Shown here piece after piece: positions 18,154 to 26,605 of a stretch of 64,000 nt of DNA (position 1 is the stretch's first letter; the number at the start of each line of letters is the position of its first letter). Below the pieces are notes generated by a model. That model had not been told where the DNA came from. It saw nothing but the letters and a program-made list of their open reading frames with translations, and did not search any database. This stretch comes from Streptomyces violens. Its GTDB lineage: Bacteria > Actinomycetota > Actinomycetes > Streptomycetales > Streptomycetaceae. The stretch spans positions 248,001 to 312,000 of the forward strand of contig NZ_JOBH01000002.1 of NCBI RefSeq assembly GCF_000717745.1, given 5' to 3'. Position numbers and translations under genes: made by a program.

Positions 18154-18663
18154 GTGATCAGGCAGCCCAGCAGGCACTGCGCGGTGGAGCTCCAAGCCCT
18201 GCCGGCACGCATCGGCCAGATGCGCAGAATCGTATCGGCACAGCTACGTTACTGGCGTCTCGACGCCTTGATCGATCCCGCGACGCTCGGGGTGACGGAG
18301 CTGCTGGCCAACGTCCACCAGCACGCCCTGCCCAGCAAGCAGTGCACGGTGGAACTGTCTGTCCTGCTGGACCAGTTGACGGTGTCGGTACGCGATCTCG
18401 ATCCCCGGCTGCCACAGCCCGCGGTGGCCGGGCCGCTGGACACCGGGGGCCGCGGGCTGACCCTGATCGCGGAGCTGAGCGAGAGCTGGGGCGCCCGCCC
18501 GGAGGACACCGGCAAGGTCGTGTGGTTCACGCTCCCGGCGCTCACCCGTGGCCGCGAGGAGCCGGGCCACGCGCTCAAGTGTCTGCCGGAACCGCCCGAG
18601 ACGGAGCACGCCGAAGCGAGCGGCGGAGTACGCACACCCGCACGCGGCGCACGAGTGGGCTGA
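18154..18663 (+). CDS. ATP-binding regulatory protein (RsbW-like HATPase)
   Basis: 169 residues. An N box-like GVTELLANVHQHA (about 49-61), a degenerate G1 box in VRDLDPRLP where the usual DxGxG is lost, and a G2 box GGRGLTLIAELSESWG (about 103-118) mark the HATPase_c_2 family of streptomycete regulators related to anti-sigma kinases. The weak G1 box makes kinase activity uncertain. GTG 18154 follows AGGGGAG by eight bases. No sigma factor or antagonist is adjacent. Its stop codon lies inside a strong hairpin. Confidence 0.8.
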   Translation: MIRQPSRHCAVELQALPARIGQMRRIVSAQLRYWRLDALIDPATLGVTELLANVHQHALPSKQCTVELSVLLDQLTVSVRDLDPRLPQPAVAGPLDTGGRGLTLIAELSESWGARPEDTGKVVWFTLPALTRGREEPGHALKCLPEPPETEHAEASGGVRTPARGARVG

Positions 18664-18697
18664 GCGCCCGGTCCCCCGAGGGGCAGGGCGCTCAGCC
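18658..18697. terminator. Hairpin terminator spanning the stop codon
   Basis: A perfect 12-bp stem, GGCTGAGCGCCC (18658-18669) and GGGCGCTCAGCC (18686-18697), with a 16-nt loop. The TGA stop of the HATPase gene is inside the left arm. There is no U tract, usual for this type of genome. It could also stop transcription coming from the minus-strand SHOCT gene. Confidence 0.7.
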
Positions 18698-18896
18698 ATC
18701 CGTACGGACACGAGCCGCGCATCGGGGGATGCCCCGTCCTTCAGGGTGACGGCCACGACCGTGCCGGCGTCCTGGACGCGATGCGGCTCCCAGGCCGCGC
18801 GGCTGACCACGCAGTCGCCCGCGAGCCCGTTCTCGCCGTAGACGGCGCGCACGGTGAACGTACGCCGGTCGCCGAACGCCGGCGTGCGACGCTCAC
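18690..18896 (-). pseudogene. Probable frameshifted small gene downstream of the SHOCT gene
   Basis: A GTG at 18896 overlaps the SHOCT stop as GTGA and has AGGAAGG upstream, but its frame loses coding character within about 18 codons. The neighbouring frame shows strong GC3 bias and protein-like sequence (RTFTVRAVYGENGLAGDCVV, then GTVVAVTLKDG and DARLVSVRMAER) yet lacks a good start and stays open into the antisense of the HATPase gene. I read this as a small gene with at least one frameshift or a sequencing error. The right and left limits are approximate. Confidence 0.35.
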
Positions 18897-19198
18897 CTCG
18901 CGCCTTCCTGGCCCTTGCCGTGCGTCCCGAACTGTTCGTCCAGTACGGAGAGCCGCCGCCAGTACTCGTCCTCGTCGATCTCACCGGAGGCGAACCGGTG
19001 GCCGAGTACGGAGAGGGGCGAGGGGCCGGCATCCGTGTGACCGGCCGCGGCGGACCGCTGCCAGGGGCCCCGCCCGCGCCATACGGTGCGCCGCAGCAGG
19101 GTGACCACGCCGATGACGGCGAGCGCCCACAGCAGCGGGAAGAACAGGATCCAGGGGCCGGGACCGCCGCCGGACCAGGGTGTTGCCAGGACATCCAT
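18893..19198 (-). CDS. Small membrane protein with SHOCT domain
   Basis: 101 residues from ATG 19198, which has GAGGAG nine bases upstream. A hydrophobic helix (about 18-38; ILFFPLLWALAVIGVVTLL) is followed by a basic stretch and a C-terminal SHOCT motif (PLSVLGHRFASGEIDEDEYWRRLSVL region, about 62-87). SHOCT is a short helical module at the ends of many bacterial membrane or PH proteins, thought to mediate oligomerisation. Function is unknown. A disrupted small gene appears to follow with a GTGA overlap. Confidence 0.8.
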   Translation of the reverse strand: MDVLATPWSGGGPGPWILFFPLLWALAVIGVVTLLRRTVWRGRGPWQRSAAAGHTDAGPSPLSVLGHRFASGEIDEDEYWRRLSVLDEQFGTHGKGQEGAR

Positions 19199-19368
19199 GA
19201 TGATCAGCTCCTCGAAGGTCACGCTGCTTCCGCGTCTCTTCGAGCCTGATCCGCCGGACGCCTCCCGTCGTCGTACGGACAGCGGCACCGGGCCTACCTC
19301 TTGGGGAGTACGCCCGGCAACGAGGGCGGCGGCGCCGGACTGTAACTACTGGTATGTAAAGTGCCTTC

Positions 19369-20322
19369 ATGGCCACACGTCAGCGCCCCATCGGGGCCGT
19401 CACCGCCCCTGCCCTCCGTACTGTGCTGGGCGACCTGCCCCCGAAGGCGCTGCGCGGTCTGTTCGACGCGCACGACCACCTCTTTCTCGCCACGCCCCAG
19501 CTGCCCGGCCAGGAACTGGCGGACACCGGGGCCGCGGCCGCCGAGCTGCGCGCCTTCCGGGAGGCGGGCGGCGGCACAGTGGCGCAGTGGACGCCGTACG
19601 GGATGGGGCGCCACGCATCCGAACTGGAGCGCCTTTCCCGGGAGTCGGGCGTACGGATCGTGGCGGCCACCGGGCTGCATCAGGCGGCGCACTACGCACC
19701 GGAGACGCTCGAACAGGTCCGTAAGGACCTGGCAGGGCTGTTCGTGGCTGAGCTGACGGAGGGCATCGGCGGGCCCGGCAGCCCACGGGCCGGCCTCATC
19801 AAGGTGGCGGGCGGCTTCCACGGCTTGGACGCGCACGCCCGGCACGCGCTGTCCGCCGCGGCCGAGGCGCACCACGCCACGGGGGCGGCCATCGGCGTCC
19901 ACCTGGAGCTGGGCACCGGCGCACTCGAGGTGCTCGACCTGCTGTGCAACAGGGCGGGAGTACCGCCGCAGCACGTGATACTCGGCCACCTCAACCGCTC
20001 CCCCGACGCGGCCGTCCACCGCGCGGCCGCCGAGGCCGGCGCCTATCTGGCCTTCGACGGCCCCTCGCGGGCGCACCACGCGACGGACTGGCGGCTCCCG
20101 GAGGCGCTGGCCGCGCTGGTCGACGCGGGGTTCGGCGACCACGTCCTGCTGGGCGGCGACACGACCACGGCCGGGGCCCGTTCGGTCGACGGCGGGCCGG
20201 GAATGCCGTACGTCGTACTCGGGCTGCGCCGCCGCCTCGAACTCACCCTGGAGAAGGACGCCGTGGAGCTCATGCTGACGGCCAATCCGGCGCGCGCCTT
20301 CGCCACGGAGTGGCGGGCCTGA
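19369..20322 (+). CDS. Phosphotriesterase-family amidohydrolase
   Basis: 317 residues, TIM-barrel metal hydrolase. Visible ligands: HxH in DAHDHLF (about residues 35-37), the bridging lysine in LIKVAGG, His in GVHLELGTG, His in ILGHLNR, and Asp in LLGGDTT. This is the set expected in phosphotriesterase-like lactonases and phosphotriesterase homology proteins. The natural substrate may be a lactone or sugar-lactone; organophosphate activity is not implied. A convergent ROK regulator follows 23 bp downstream. Confidence 0.8.
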   Translation: MATRQRPIGAVTAPALRTVLGDLPPKALRGLFDAHDHLFLATPQLPGQELADTGAAAAELRAFREAGGGTVAQWTPYGMGRHASELERLSRESGVRIVAATGLHQAAHYAPETLEQVRKDLAGLFVAELTEGIGGPGSPRAGLIKVAGGFHGLDAHARHALSAAAEAHHATGAAIGVHLELGTGALEVLDLLCNRAGVPPQHVILGHLNRSPDAAVHRAAAEAGAYLAFDGPSRAHHATDWRLPEALAALVDAGFGDHVLLGGDTTTAGARSVDGGPGMPYVVLGLRRRLELTLEKDAVELMLTANPARAFATEWRA

Positions 20323-20345
20323 GCCGCGACGCACACCCGGATGCG

Positions 20346-21587
20346 TCAGCCGGCGCGCTCGCTCTCGAGGACGACCAGCGGGTCGTCCAGCACCGGCTGC
20401 CAGGCCAGCTCGGCCGCGCCCACCAGGGCGTTGTGGTCCAGGGTGCAGGGCAGTATCGGTACGCCGCCGCTGCGCCCCCAGAGGCTGCGGTCCGCCACTA
20501 CTGCCCGCAGCCGCTCCGGGTCGGCCTCCAGAAGCGCGCGGTGCAGCCCCCCGAGGATGATGCGGTCGGGGTTCAGGATGTTGACCAGTCCCGCGATGCC
20601 GAGGCCGAGCCGGTCGATCAGCAGCTCGCCGGCGGCCCGTACGGAGGCGTCCGCGTACTCCTCGCGCAGCAGATCCGTCGCCTGCTTGAGCAGCGAGCCC
20701 TCGGGGCCCGGGGTGCGGCCCGCGGCGCCGAGGAAGGCGAGCGGGTCCGCCTCGACGTCGAGACAGCCGCGGCTGCCGCAGTGGCAGGGGGCGCCCTCCG
20801 GGTTGACGGTGAGGTGCCCGACCTCCAGGGCCAGGCCGGAACTTCCGCTGTGCAGGCGGCCGTCCAGTACCAGCGCGCCGCCGACGCCGCGGTGGCCGGA
20901 GGCCACGCACAGCAGGTCGCGGGCGCCGCGCCCGGCGCCGTGGCGGTGTTCGGCGAGGGCCGTGAGGTTGACGTCGTTGCCGCTGAAGCCGACGTGCTCG
21001 GTGACGCCCGGCACCTTGGCGTCGGCCAGCGCCTGGAGGAACAGCGCCCGTACGGGGGCGCCGGCGGGCCAGGCGAGGTGCAGCGGGTTGAGCGCCTCCC
21101 CGTCGGGCTCGGCGACCGCGGAGGGCACGGCGAGCCCGGCGCCCAGGCACTGCCGCCCGGAGTCGCGCAGCAGCCCGGAACCGGCGCGTACGGCCTCGGC
21201 CAGGATGTGCGCCGGGTCGGCGGGGATGGTGCCGCAGCCGGACGTGGTGGCCACAATCCGGCCACCGAGACCCACCAGGGCGACCCGGTAGCCGTCGGCG
21301 TGGATCTGCACGGCCAGCACTACGGGCCCCTGGTCGGCGATGAACAGCCGGTGCGAGGGGCGCCCCTGGGTGCCGGCGGCGGCGGTCGGGTGCGCGTCGA
21401 CGGTGATGAGGCCGAGCGCTTCCAGCTCGGCGGCCACCGCACCGGCCGTCGCGCGCGTCACGCCGAGTTCGGAGGTCAGTACGGCACGCGTCGGCGCGCG
21501 CCCGGTGTGTACGAGCTCCAGCGCGGGCCCGAGCGCGCCACGGCCCCGCTCCAGCCTGGTCGTCCGTGTGTGGGTCACGCCGTCCAT
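20346..21587 (-). CDS. ROK-family transcriptional regulator
   Basis: 413 residues from ATG 21587. An N-terminal winged helix (about 28-75; TRAVLTSELGVTRATAGAVAAELEALGL) is joined to a ROK sugar-kinase-like domain with the zinc motif CHCGSRGCLD (about residues 270-280) and GLALEVGHLTV. NagC/XylR-type ROK repressors sense sugars or sugar phosphates; phosphotransfer residues are not needed. An AT-rich dyad sits immediately before the start and may be its own operator. The neighbours do not reveal the inducer. Confidence 0.88.
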   Translation of the reverse strand: MDGVTHTRTTRLERGRGALGPALELVHTGRAPTRAVLTSELGVTRATAGAVAAELEALGLITVDAHPTAAAGTQGRPSHRLFIADQGPVVLAVQIHADGYRVALVGLGGRIVATTSGCGTIPADPAHILAEAVRAGSGLLRDSGRQCLGAGLAVPSAVAEPDGEALNPLHLAWPAGAPVRALFLQALADAKVPGVTEHVGFSGNDVNLTALAEHRHGAGRGARDLLCVASGHRGVGGALVLDGRLHSGSSGLALEVGHLTVNPEGAPCHCGSRGCLDVEADPLAFLGAAGRTPGPEGSLLKQATDLLREEYADASVRAAGELLIDRLGLGIAGLVNILNPDRIILGGLHRALLEADPERLRAVVADRSLWGRSGGVPILPCTLDHNALVGAAELAWQPVLDDPLVVLESERAG

Positions 21588-21902
21588 TCTGACTTTGTAT
21601 CCGGTATGAACAAAACACGGCCCGCCGCCTCCCGGAAATCCGCCGGTCGCGCGCCGCACACCGAGACGCTACCCCCGCGCCCGCACCGTGTACGGCCACC
21701 CGTCCGCTCGCCCCGAGGGGGGCCGCGGCCGGCCCGGCGCCCATGCGGCCGGAATCACGCACTGACAGCCCACGGTTCCGGCTCGATACTTGAGTACGGA
21801 CGCCCGCATGTGAGTACGAACACGGATGTCCGTCCCGCCCGGAGCACGTACGACTGGACACGTACCTCTGCAACTGCACATGGACCGCCCCTGGGGGGAC
21901 AC
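21588..21902. other. Divergent intergenic region between ROK regulator and membrane protein
   Basis: 315 bp without a convincing gene. It contains the TTTGT/ACAAA dyad at 21594-21614 next to the ROK start, a GC-rich segment at about 21700-21760 rich in GGCC and CCGG, and a more A/T-containing part (about 21775-21870) that probably carries the promoter for the gene at 21903. Confidence 0.6.
21594..21614. promoter_or_regulatory. AT-rich dyad at the ROK start, possible autoregulatory operator
   Basis: TTTGT (21594-21598) and ACAAA (21610-21614) are complementary across an 11-bp spacer, seven bases before the ROK start codon. The low GC content stands out against the surroundings. ROK repressors often bind AT-rich dyads; binding here is inferred. 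Confidence 0.4.
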
Positions 21903-22334
21903 ATGAAGGCGATACTCCGGCACCGCGACCCCGAGACGCCCCGGCAGCGGGCGCACCCTGCTCCCCGCCTGCGCGACGCGGCGCGGCTGACGTTCGGCAA
22001 TCCCGTCTCCTGCATCTACCTGACCCTGGTCGCCGCGGCGGTGGTCTTCGCCGTCGTCGACTCGCTCTTCGTCGACCATCCGGACGCCTCGATGTCCGGC
22101 GTCTGGGCCGCGCTGCTCACCTCCCCGACACTTTTCCCGCTGTGGTTCGCGGGGGATGCGATGTGGAGCGACGCGGGCGCTCCCGCCTGGTACTCGATGG
22201 CCACCATCGGCCTCGCGGCGCTGGTCAACGCGCTGCTGCTGGGTCTGGTCCACCGCGCTCTGCGCAGCCGGCCGGCCGCGCCCAAGGCCGTTGTCAGTGG
22301 CGGCTGGGACACTCGGTGGTATGGAGATCACTGA
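21903..22334 (+). CDS. Small membrane protein, SCO4225-like, unknown function
   Basis: 143 residues: a basic N-terminus, then LTFGNPVSCIYLTLVAAAVVFAVVDSLF (membrane segment about 36-55), a VWAALLTSPTLFPLWF segment (about 65-82), and a third hydrophobic helix (about 98-118) before a short basic tail. It resembles a streptomycete family I recall as SCO4225-like membrane proteins, without known role. Its 3' end overlaps the next gene by 14 bp, which suggests coupling. Confidence 0.6.
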   Translation: MKAILRHRDPETPRQRAHPAPRLRDAARLTFGNPVSCIYLTLVAAAVVFAVVDSLFVDHPDASMSGVWAALLTSPTLFPLWFAGDAMWSDAGAPAWYSMATIGLAALVNALLLGLVHRALRSRPAAPKAVVSGGWDTRWYGDH

Positions 22335-23130
22335 ATTTGTCGAAATGCTCCGCCGGGACGGCCAGTTGCTGGCGGACGCCGCGGACAAGGCCGGCCCCGA
22401 CGCCTCGGTCCCGTCCTGTCCCGACTGGCAGGTCCGCGACCTGCTCGTGCACATCGGCCGCGTCCACCGCTGGGCGACGGGATATGTCACGGGCGCGACG
22501 GACGGGCGCGTGCGGCCGCCCGAGGCGCCCGACCTGGACGGCACGGCGCTGGTGGAGTGGGTGCGCGAGGGCCATGCCGCGCTGGTCGCGGCGCTGGCGG
22601 CGGCCCCGGCCGACCTGGCTTGCTGGACCTTCCTGCCCGCTTCTTCGCCGCTGGCGTTCTGGGCCCGCCGGCAGGCTCATGAGACGGCGATACACCGCAT
22701 CGACGCCGAGGCGGCGCTCGGTGCCGGCTTCTCCGCCGTCGATCCCGCGTTCGCCGCGGACGGCATCGACGAGCTGCTGACGGGCTTCCTCGCCAGTGAC
22801 CGCGCCCGCGCGCGCACGGCGCCCGACAAGGAGTTGTATATACGCACCACGGACGCGCCCGGCGCCGCCGGCACGGGCAACGCCGCCTGGCGGGTGCGCC
22901 TTTCGGACACGCCGCCTCGTACGGAGCGGGAGACGGCGACCGGCGACGAGGACGGCGCGGCGGGCCCGGCGACCGGCTCCGCGCCGGACTGTGTGCTCGA
23001 AGGCCCCGCGGCGGACCTCTACGCGATGTTGTGGAACCGCCTGCCGTGGCAGAGCTCGGAGGCGGTGACGGTGACGCTCGCCGGCGACGGCTCCTTCCCC
23101 CGGCTCTGGCAGGAGCTGTTCGCGATCTGA
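22321..23130 (+). CDS. Maleylpyruvate-isomerase-family (mycothiol-dependent) protein
   Basis: 269 residues. The N-terminal four-helix domain carries a CPDWQVRDLLVHIGRVHRW motif (about 33-52) and HETAIHRIDAE (about 120-130); the His residues are those which in the mycothiol-dependent maleylpyruvate isomerase/DinB-like family bind a divalent metal. The C-terminal part is a sterol-carrier-like domain. Such enzymes use mycothiol, the actinobacterial thiol, as co-substrate; the substrate here is unknown. It starts inside the preceding gene at ATG 22321. Confidence 0.8.
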   Translation: MEITEFVEMLRRDGQLLADAADKAGPDASVPSCPDWQVRDLLVHIGRVHRWATGYVTGATDGRVRPPEAPDLDGTALVEWVREGHAALVAALAAAPADLACWTFLPASSPLAFWARRQAHETAIHRIDAEAALGAGFSAVDPAFAADGIDELLTGFLASDRARARTAPDKELYIRTTDAPGAAGTGNAAWRVRLSDTPPRTERETATGDEDGAAGPATGSAPDCVLEGPAADLYAMLWNRLPWQSSEAVTVTLAGDGSFPRLWQELFAI

Positions 23131-23195
23131 TCGCGGCCGTGGCCCGCCGGCGACCGGCCCGCGGGCCCCGTGCGGGGCACGGACGGCCGCGGTCC

Positions 23196-24074
23196 TCAGC
23201 CCGCGAAGGCCGGCTGGTCGAGCCCCTTGCCCGCGCCCGGGACGACGAGCACCGAGCCCTCCAGCGGATGCCGCGGCGTGTCCTCCTGAGCCGTGGTGAT
23301 GTAGAGGTCGGTGAGGTCACGGCCGCCGAAGGCGCAGGCGGTCGGGCGCCGGACGGGCAGTTCGACCGTACGGTCGAGGGCGCCGTCGGGTGTGTAGCGG
23401 CGCACCTGCCCGCCGTCCCACAGCGCCACCCAGACGCAGCCCTCCGCGTCCACGCACAGCCCGTCCGGGAAGCCGGCGCCCTGCTCGATCTCCACGTAGG
23501 GACGCCGGCCGTGCGCGAACTGCCCCGCGGCGCCCCCGTCTTCGGCGCCCGCGTCTCCGGCAGCCACGTCGAAGACGTCGATCCGCCGGGTCGGGGTGTC
23601 GATGTAGTACATCAGCCGGCCGTCCGGGCTCCAGCCGATGCCGTTGCTGACCGTGACGTCCGAGAGCACCCGCACGGTGCAGCCGTCCGGCGCGACGCGG
23701 GACAGCGTGCCGCCGCCCGGCGTCTCGTCGTACGACATGGTCCCGGCCCACAGCGCGCCGTCGGGCGCCACGGCCGCGTCATTGCCACGCCGCCCCGGCA
23801 CCGCTTCGTAGGAGAGCCAGGAGAACTTCCCGGCCGCGTCGTAGAGGCCCACTCCGTCCCGGAGGTTGACGACCAGACCGCCTGCTGCGCGCGGCTTCGC
23901 GGCGCCCACGTGCTGTTCGGTGACCATGACGGTGCGGCGCCCGGTGGCGGGGTCGTACGTGTGCACCCGACAGGTGAGGATGTCCACCCAGATCAGCCGC
24001 GCGTGCGCGGCGTCCCACGTCGGCCCCTCACCGAGCCGCGCGCCCGACCGCACCGCAACGTCCCACTGCCTCAT
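23196..24074 (-). CDS. SMP-30/gluconolactonase/LRE-family protein
   Basis: 292 residues forming a six-bladed beta-propeller: LGEGPTWDAAHARLIWVDI at the start supplies the metal-binding Glu, SNGIGWSPDGRLMYYIDTPT the Asn and Asp, and FPDGLCVDAEGCVWVALWDGG further blades. Members hydrolyse sugar lactones such as gluconolactone using one Ca2+ or Zn2+. It is divergent from the DUF6332-like gene; a 23-bp perfect palindrome lies between them. Ends 65 bp from the converging gene. Confidence 0.88.
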   Translation of the reverse strand: MRQWDVAVRSGARLGEGPTWDAAHARLIWVDILTCRVHTYDPATGRRTVMVTEQHVGAAKPRAAGGLVVNLRDGVGLYDAAGKFSWLSYEAVPGRRGNDAAVAPDGALWAGTMSYDETPGGGTLSRVAPDGCTVRVLSDVTVSNGIGWSPDGRLMYYIDTPTRRIDVFDVAAGDAGAEDGGAAGQFAHGRRPYVEIEQGAGFPDGLCVDAEGCVWVALWDGGQVRRYTPDGALDRTVELPVRRPTACAFGGRDLTDLYITTAQEDTPRHPLEGSVLVVPGAGKGLDQPAFAG

Positions 24075-24167
24075 GACCGCTCGCCTTCTCCCGGCACCAG
24101 TTCTTCCGGCTCTCCCGGCGCGAGTAGCTGCGGCACGAGGCGTGCGCCACTGCCGTGCATGCGCTGG

Positions 24168-24190
24168 TTCCGGCCGGTGACCGGCCGGAA
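24168..24190. promoter_or_regulatory. Perfect 23-bp palindrome in a divergent promoter region
   Basis: TTCCGGCCGGT (24168-24178) and ACCGGCCGGAA (24180-24190) are exact inverse complements around one base. It lies 94 bp from the SMP-30 start and 63 bp from the small membrane gene start. Because both genes point away, a terminator is unlikely and a dimeric repressor site is the better reading. Confidence 0.5.
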
Positions 24191-24252
24191 GCGCTCAGCC
24201 TATGAGCGGCCGGAGGGCAGCGGCAATCCCGTGCGCATGACAGACTCGTGCC

Positions 24253-24519
24253 GTGTCTCCGACCCTCTCGCAGGCCCAACGAGACGCCGTCACCGTCGAG
24301 ATCGTCTTCGCCGTGGTGACCGGTGCGCTCGTCGGCGCCCTCGCCTTCCTGATCTGCGCGGCGCCCGCCCTCTGGGACGTGCTGCCCGCCTCCTGGCGCG
24401 GCTCCTGGCTCGTGGGCGCGGCGCTGGTCGGCGGCGTGGCCTTCGTCCACCGGGTGGTGCGGGTCCTGTGGCGGTGGCGTCAGCCCAGCCAGCCGGGGCG
24501 CACGAGCCCCGACTCGTAG
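24253..24519 (+). CDS. Small two-helix membrane protein, DUF6332-like
   Basis: 88 residues from GTG 24253. AQRDAVTVEIVFAVVTGALVGALAFLI forms the first membrane segment (about 15-37) and SWLVGAALVGGVAFVHRVVRVLW the second (about 50-72), ending in a short polar tail. The AQRDAVTVEI start and the RVVRVLWR end resemble a streptomycete family I recall as DUF6332, of unknown function. The 3' end overlaps the converging response-regulator gene by 40 bp. Confidence 0.65.
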   Translation: MSPTLSQAQRDAVTVEIVFAVVTGALVGALAFLICAAPALWDVLPASWRGSWLVGAALVGGVAFVHRVVRVLWRWRQPSQPGRTSPDS

Positions 24520-25145
24520 GCCAGCACGACCAGTTGGGCCCGGTCCCGGGCCCCGAGCTTCACCATCGTGCGGCTGACGTGCGTCTTGGCCGTGAGCGGG
24601 CTGACGACGAGCCGCCGCGCGATCTCCTCGTTGGACAGCCCGATGCCGACCAGCGCCATCACCTCCCGCTCCCGCTCGGTCAGTCGGTCCAGCCCTGCCG
24701 CCGCGGCAGGCTCCTTCGAACGGGCGGCGAACTCTGCGATCAGCCGCCGGGTCACCCCCGGGGACAGCAGCGCATCACCGGCGACCACGGCGCGTACGGC
24801 ACGCAGCAGTTCGTCCGGCTCGGTGTCCTTCACGAGGAACCCGGAGGCGCCCGAGCGGATCGCCTCGAACACGTACTCATCCAGCTCGAAGGTGGTCAGC
24901 ATGACCACCTTCACTCCGGCCAGCCGCTCGTCCCCGGTGATCCGCCGGGTGGCGGCCAGCCCGTCCACGACCGGCATCCGGATGTCCATGAGGACGACAT
25001 CGGGCCGCCGCTCCCGTACGGCCGTCAGCGCCTCCTCGCCATCGGCCGCCTCACCGACCACCTCGATGTCCGGCTGCGCGTCCAGCAACGCCCGGAAGCC
25101 GGCGCGTACCAGCACCTGATCGTCAGCGAGCAGTACCCGGATCAC
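24480..25145 (-). CDS. NarL/LuxR-family response regulator
   Basis: 221 residues. The receiver domain (1-120) has LLADDQ with the acidic pair, phospho-acceptor Asp in VVLMDIRMP (about residue 54), Thr in VVMLTTF and Lys in FLVKD. The C-terminal LuxR-type helix-turn-helix (about 150-215) has LTEREREVMALVGIGLSNEEIA. GTG 25145 follows GAGGAGAG. It lies 15 bp after the histidine kinase gene in one operon, so it is the partner of that kinase. The regulated genes are unknown. Confidence 0.95.
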   Translation of the reverse strand: MIRVLLADDQVLVRAGFRALLDAQPDIEVVGEAADGEEALTAVRERRPDVVLMDIRMPVVDGLAATRRITGDERLAGVKVVMLTTFELDEYVFEAIRSGASGFLVKDTEPDELLRAVRAVVAGDALLSPGVTRRLIAEFAARSKEPAAAAGLDRLTEREREVMALVGIGLSNEEIARRLVVSPLTAKTHVSRTMVKLGARDRAQLVVLAYESGLVRPGWLG

Positions 25146-25160
25146 GCGCTCTCCTCGTCA

Positions 25161-26477
25161 TCATCGCCCGCCGCGCGGGCCGCCGTCTCGCCGTCCTCCG
25201 CACCAGTACCACTGCTCCCCCCGCAGCGGGAGCGTGGCGCGCACGGTGAAGCCGCCGTCCGGGCGCGGGCCCGCCTGGACCTCGCCGCCGAGCGCGGCGG
25301 CGCGTTCGCGCATGCCGACCAGGCCGTTTCCGCCACCGGGCGGTCCCTCGCCCGTGGCCGGCCCGTCGTCGTCGACGCGAAGACGCAGGGCGTCCGCCGC
25401 CCGTGCCAGGTGCACACGTGCGCTGCGGGCCCCGGAGTGCCGGACGATGTTCGTCAGCGCCTCCTGGACGATACGGAAGGCCGCGAGGTCCGCGCCCGGC
25501 GGCAGCCCGGACACCCGGCCCTCGACCGACACGGCCACGTCGAGCCCCGCGCTCTTCGCCTGCTCGGTCAGTTCGGGCAGCCGGGCCAGTCCGGGCGCCG
25601 GTGACCTGGGCGCCCGCCCCTGCGCGCGCAGCGTGTCGAGCACCTGCCGGACCTCGCCGAGCGCCTCCTTGCTGGCTCCCTTGATCGTCGTCAGGGCCGT
25701 ACGCGCCTGTTCGGGGTCGTCGTCGAGCAGGGCGAGCCCGACGCCGGCCTGGACGTTGATGACGGAGAGGCTGTGTGCGAGGACGTCGTGCAGCTCCCGC
25801 GCGATCCGCAGACGTTCCTCGTCGGCCCGGCGCCGCTCCGCCGCCGCGCGTTCGGCCCGGGCGTGCGCGAGCTGTTCGCGGCGTACGCGGCCCAGCTCGG
25901 ACGCGGCGACGATCGCCACCACCCAGGCGGCGACGATCAGCTCCTGCCCCCACGGCGCGGCACCGTCGGCGGCCGGCGGCAGCCATCGGTACAGCCAGTG
26001 CCCGACGAGCAGATGCCCGGCCCACAGCAGCCCCACCGCGCTCCAGGCCGCGACGCGCCGCCCCGCCACGACAGCGGCGACGCACCCGACCGCCACGAAC
26101 AGGAAGGCCGGACCGTACGGATACCCGCCACCGAGGTAGAGCAGCGCGGCGGCCGCGGTGCCGAACGCGACGACGCGCGGAAAACGATGCCGTACGAGCA
26201 GCAGGAGGGAGCCCGCGAGCAGCAGAAACTCCGCAAGACCGTCCAGGGGCGCCCGGTCCGGCTGCCCGTGCGCGGCGAAGCGCGTACCGACCTGTACGAA
26301 CACGGCGATCAGCAGGGTCGAACGCCAGGGCAGGCGCCGCGCGGTGCCGTCGTCGGGCCACGAGTCCGGCGACCGCTCACCGCCCGGAGTCACGGACCGG
26401 CGCCCGCGCGCGGGCCCGAGCCGTCCTAGGCGGTCCCGCACCCACGACGGCCGCCCCTTGTCCACGCCGCTGTCCAT
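25161..26477 (-). CDS. Sensor histidine kinase, NarL-partner type (HisKA_3)
   Basis: 438 residues. A cytoplasmic N-terminus of about 50 residues is followed by four to five membrane segments (about 50-195), the dimerisation helix RIARELHDVLAHSLSV with the phosphorylated His (about residue 225), and a HATPase domain with VDDDGPATG and GNGLVGMRERAAALGG. There is no large extracytoplasmic sensor domain, so the signal may be sensed in the membrane. It precedes the response regulator by 15 bp; both probably share a promoter upstream of 26477. Confidence 0.93.
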   Translation of the reverse strand: MDSGVDKGRPSWVRDRLGRLGPARGRRSVTPGGERSPDSWPDDGTARRLPWRSTLLIAVFVQVGTRFAAHGQPDRAPLDGLAEFLLLAGSLLLLVRHRFPRVVAFGTAAAALLYLGGGYPYGPAFLFVAVGCVAAVVAGRRVAAWSAVGLLWAGHLLVGHWLYRWLPPAADGAAPWGQELIVAAWVVAIVAASELGRVRREQLAHARAERAAAERRRADEERLRIARELHDVLAHSLSVINVQAGVGLALLDDDPEQARTALTTIKGASKEALGEVRQVLDTLRAQGRAPRSPAPGLARLPELTEQAKSAGLDVAVSVEGRVSGLPPGADLAAFRIVQEALTNIVRHSGARSARVHLARAADALRLRVDDDGPATGEGPPGGGNGLVGMRERAAALGGEVQAGPRPDGGFTVRATLPLRGEQWYWCGGRRDGGPRGGR

Positions 26478-26605
26478 GCCGCCACGCTAGCCCGCCCCAT
26501 GCGCCCGGGGCGTCCCCCTGGCGCGGTGCCGGCCGGTACTCCGTGGGGAGTACGGAGAGGGGCAGAGGAGCGGGGGAACAGCCCCGCCCCCTCACCGATC
26601 CGAAC

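Noticed and set aside
19294..21879. An 861-codon minus-strand open frame over the phosphotriesterase and ROK genes
   Set aside because: Sequence is Arg/Ala/Gly-rich without any domain, and it shadows two well-supported genes in other frames.
24168..24190. Reading the perfect palindrome as a transcription terminator
   Set aside because: Both flanking genes start, rather than end, near it, so a terminator would serve no gene. An operator is more plausible.
23031..25604. An 857-codon plus-strand open frame across the SMP-30, response regulator and kinase genes
   Set aside because: It is antisense to well-supported genes and has the composition of a GC-driven spurious frame.
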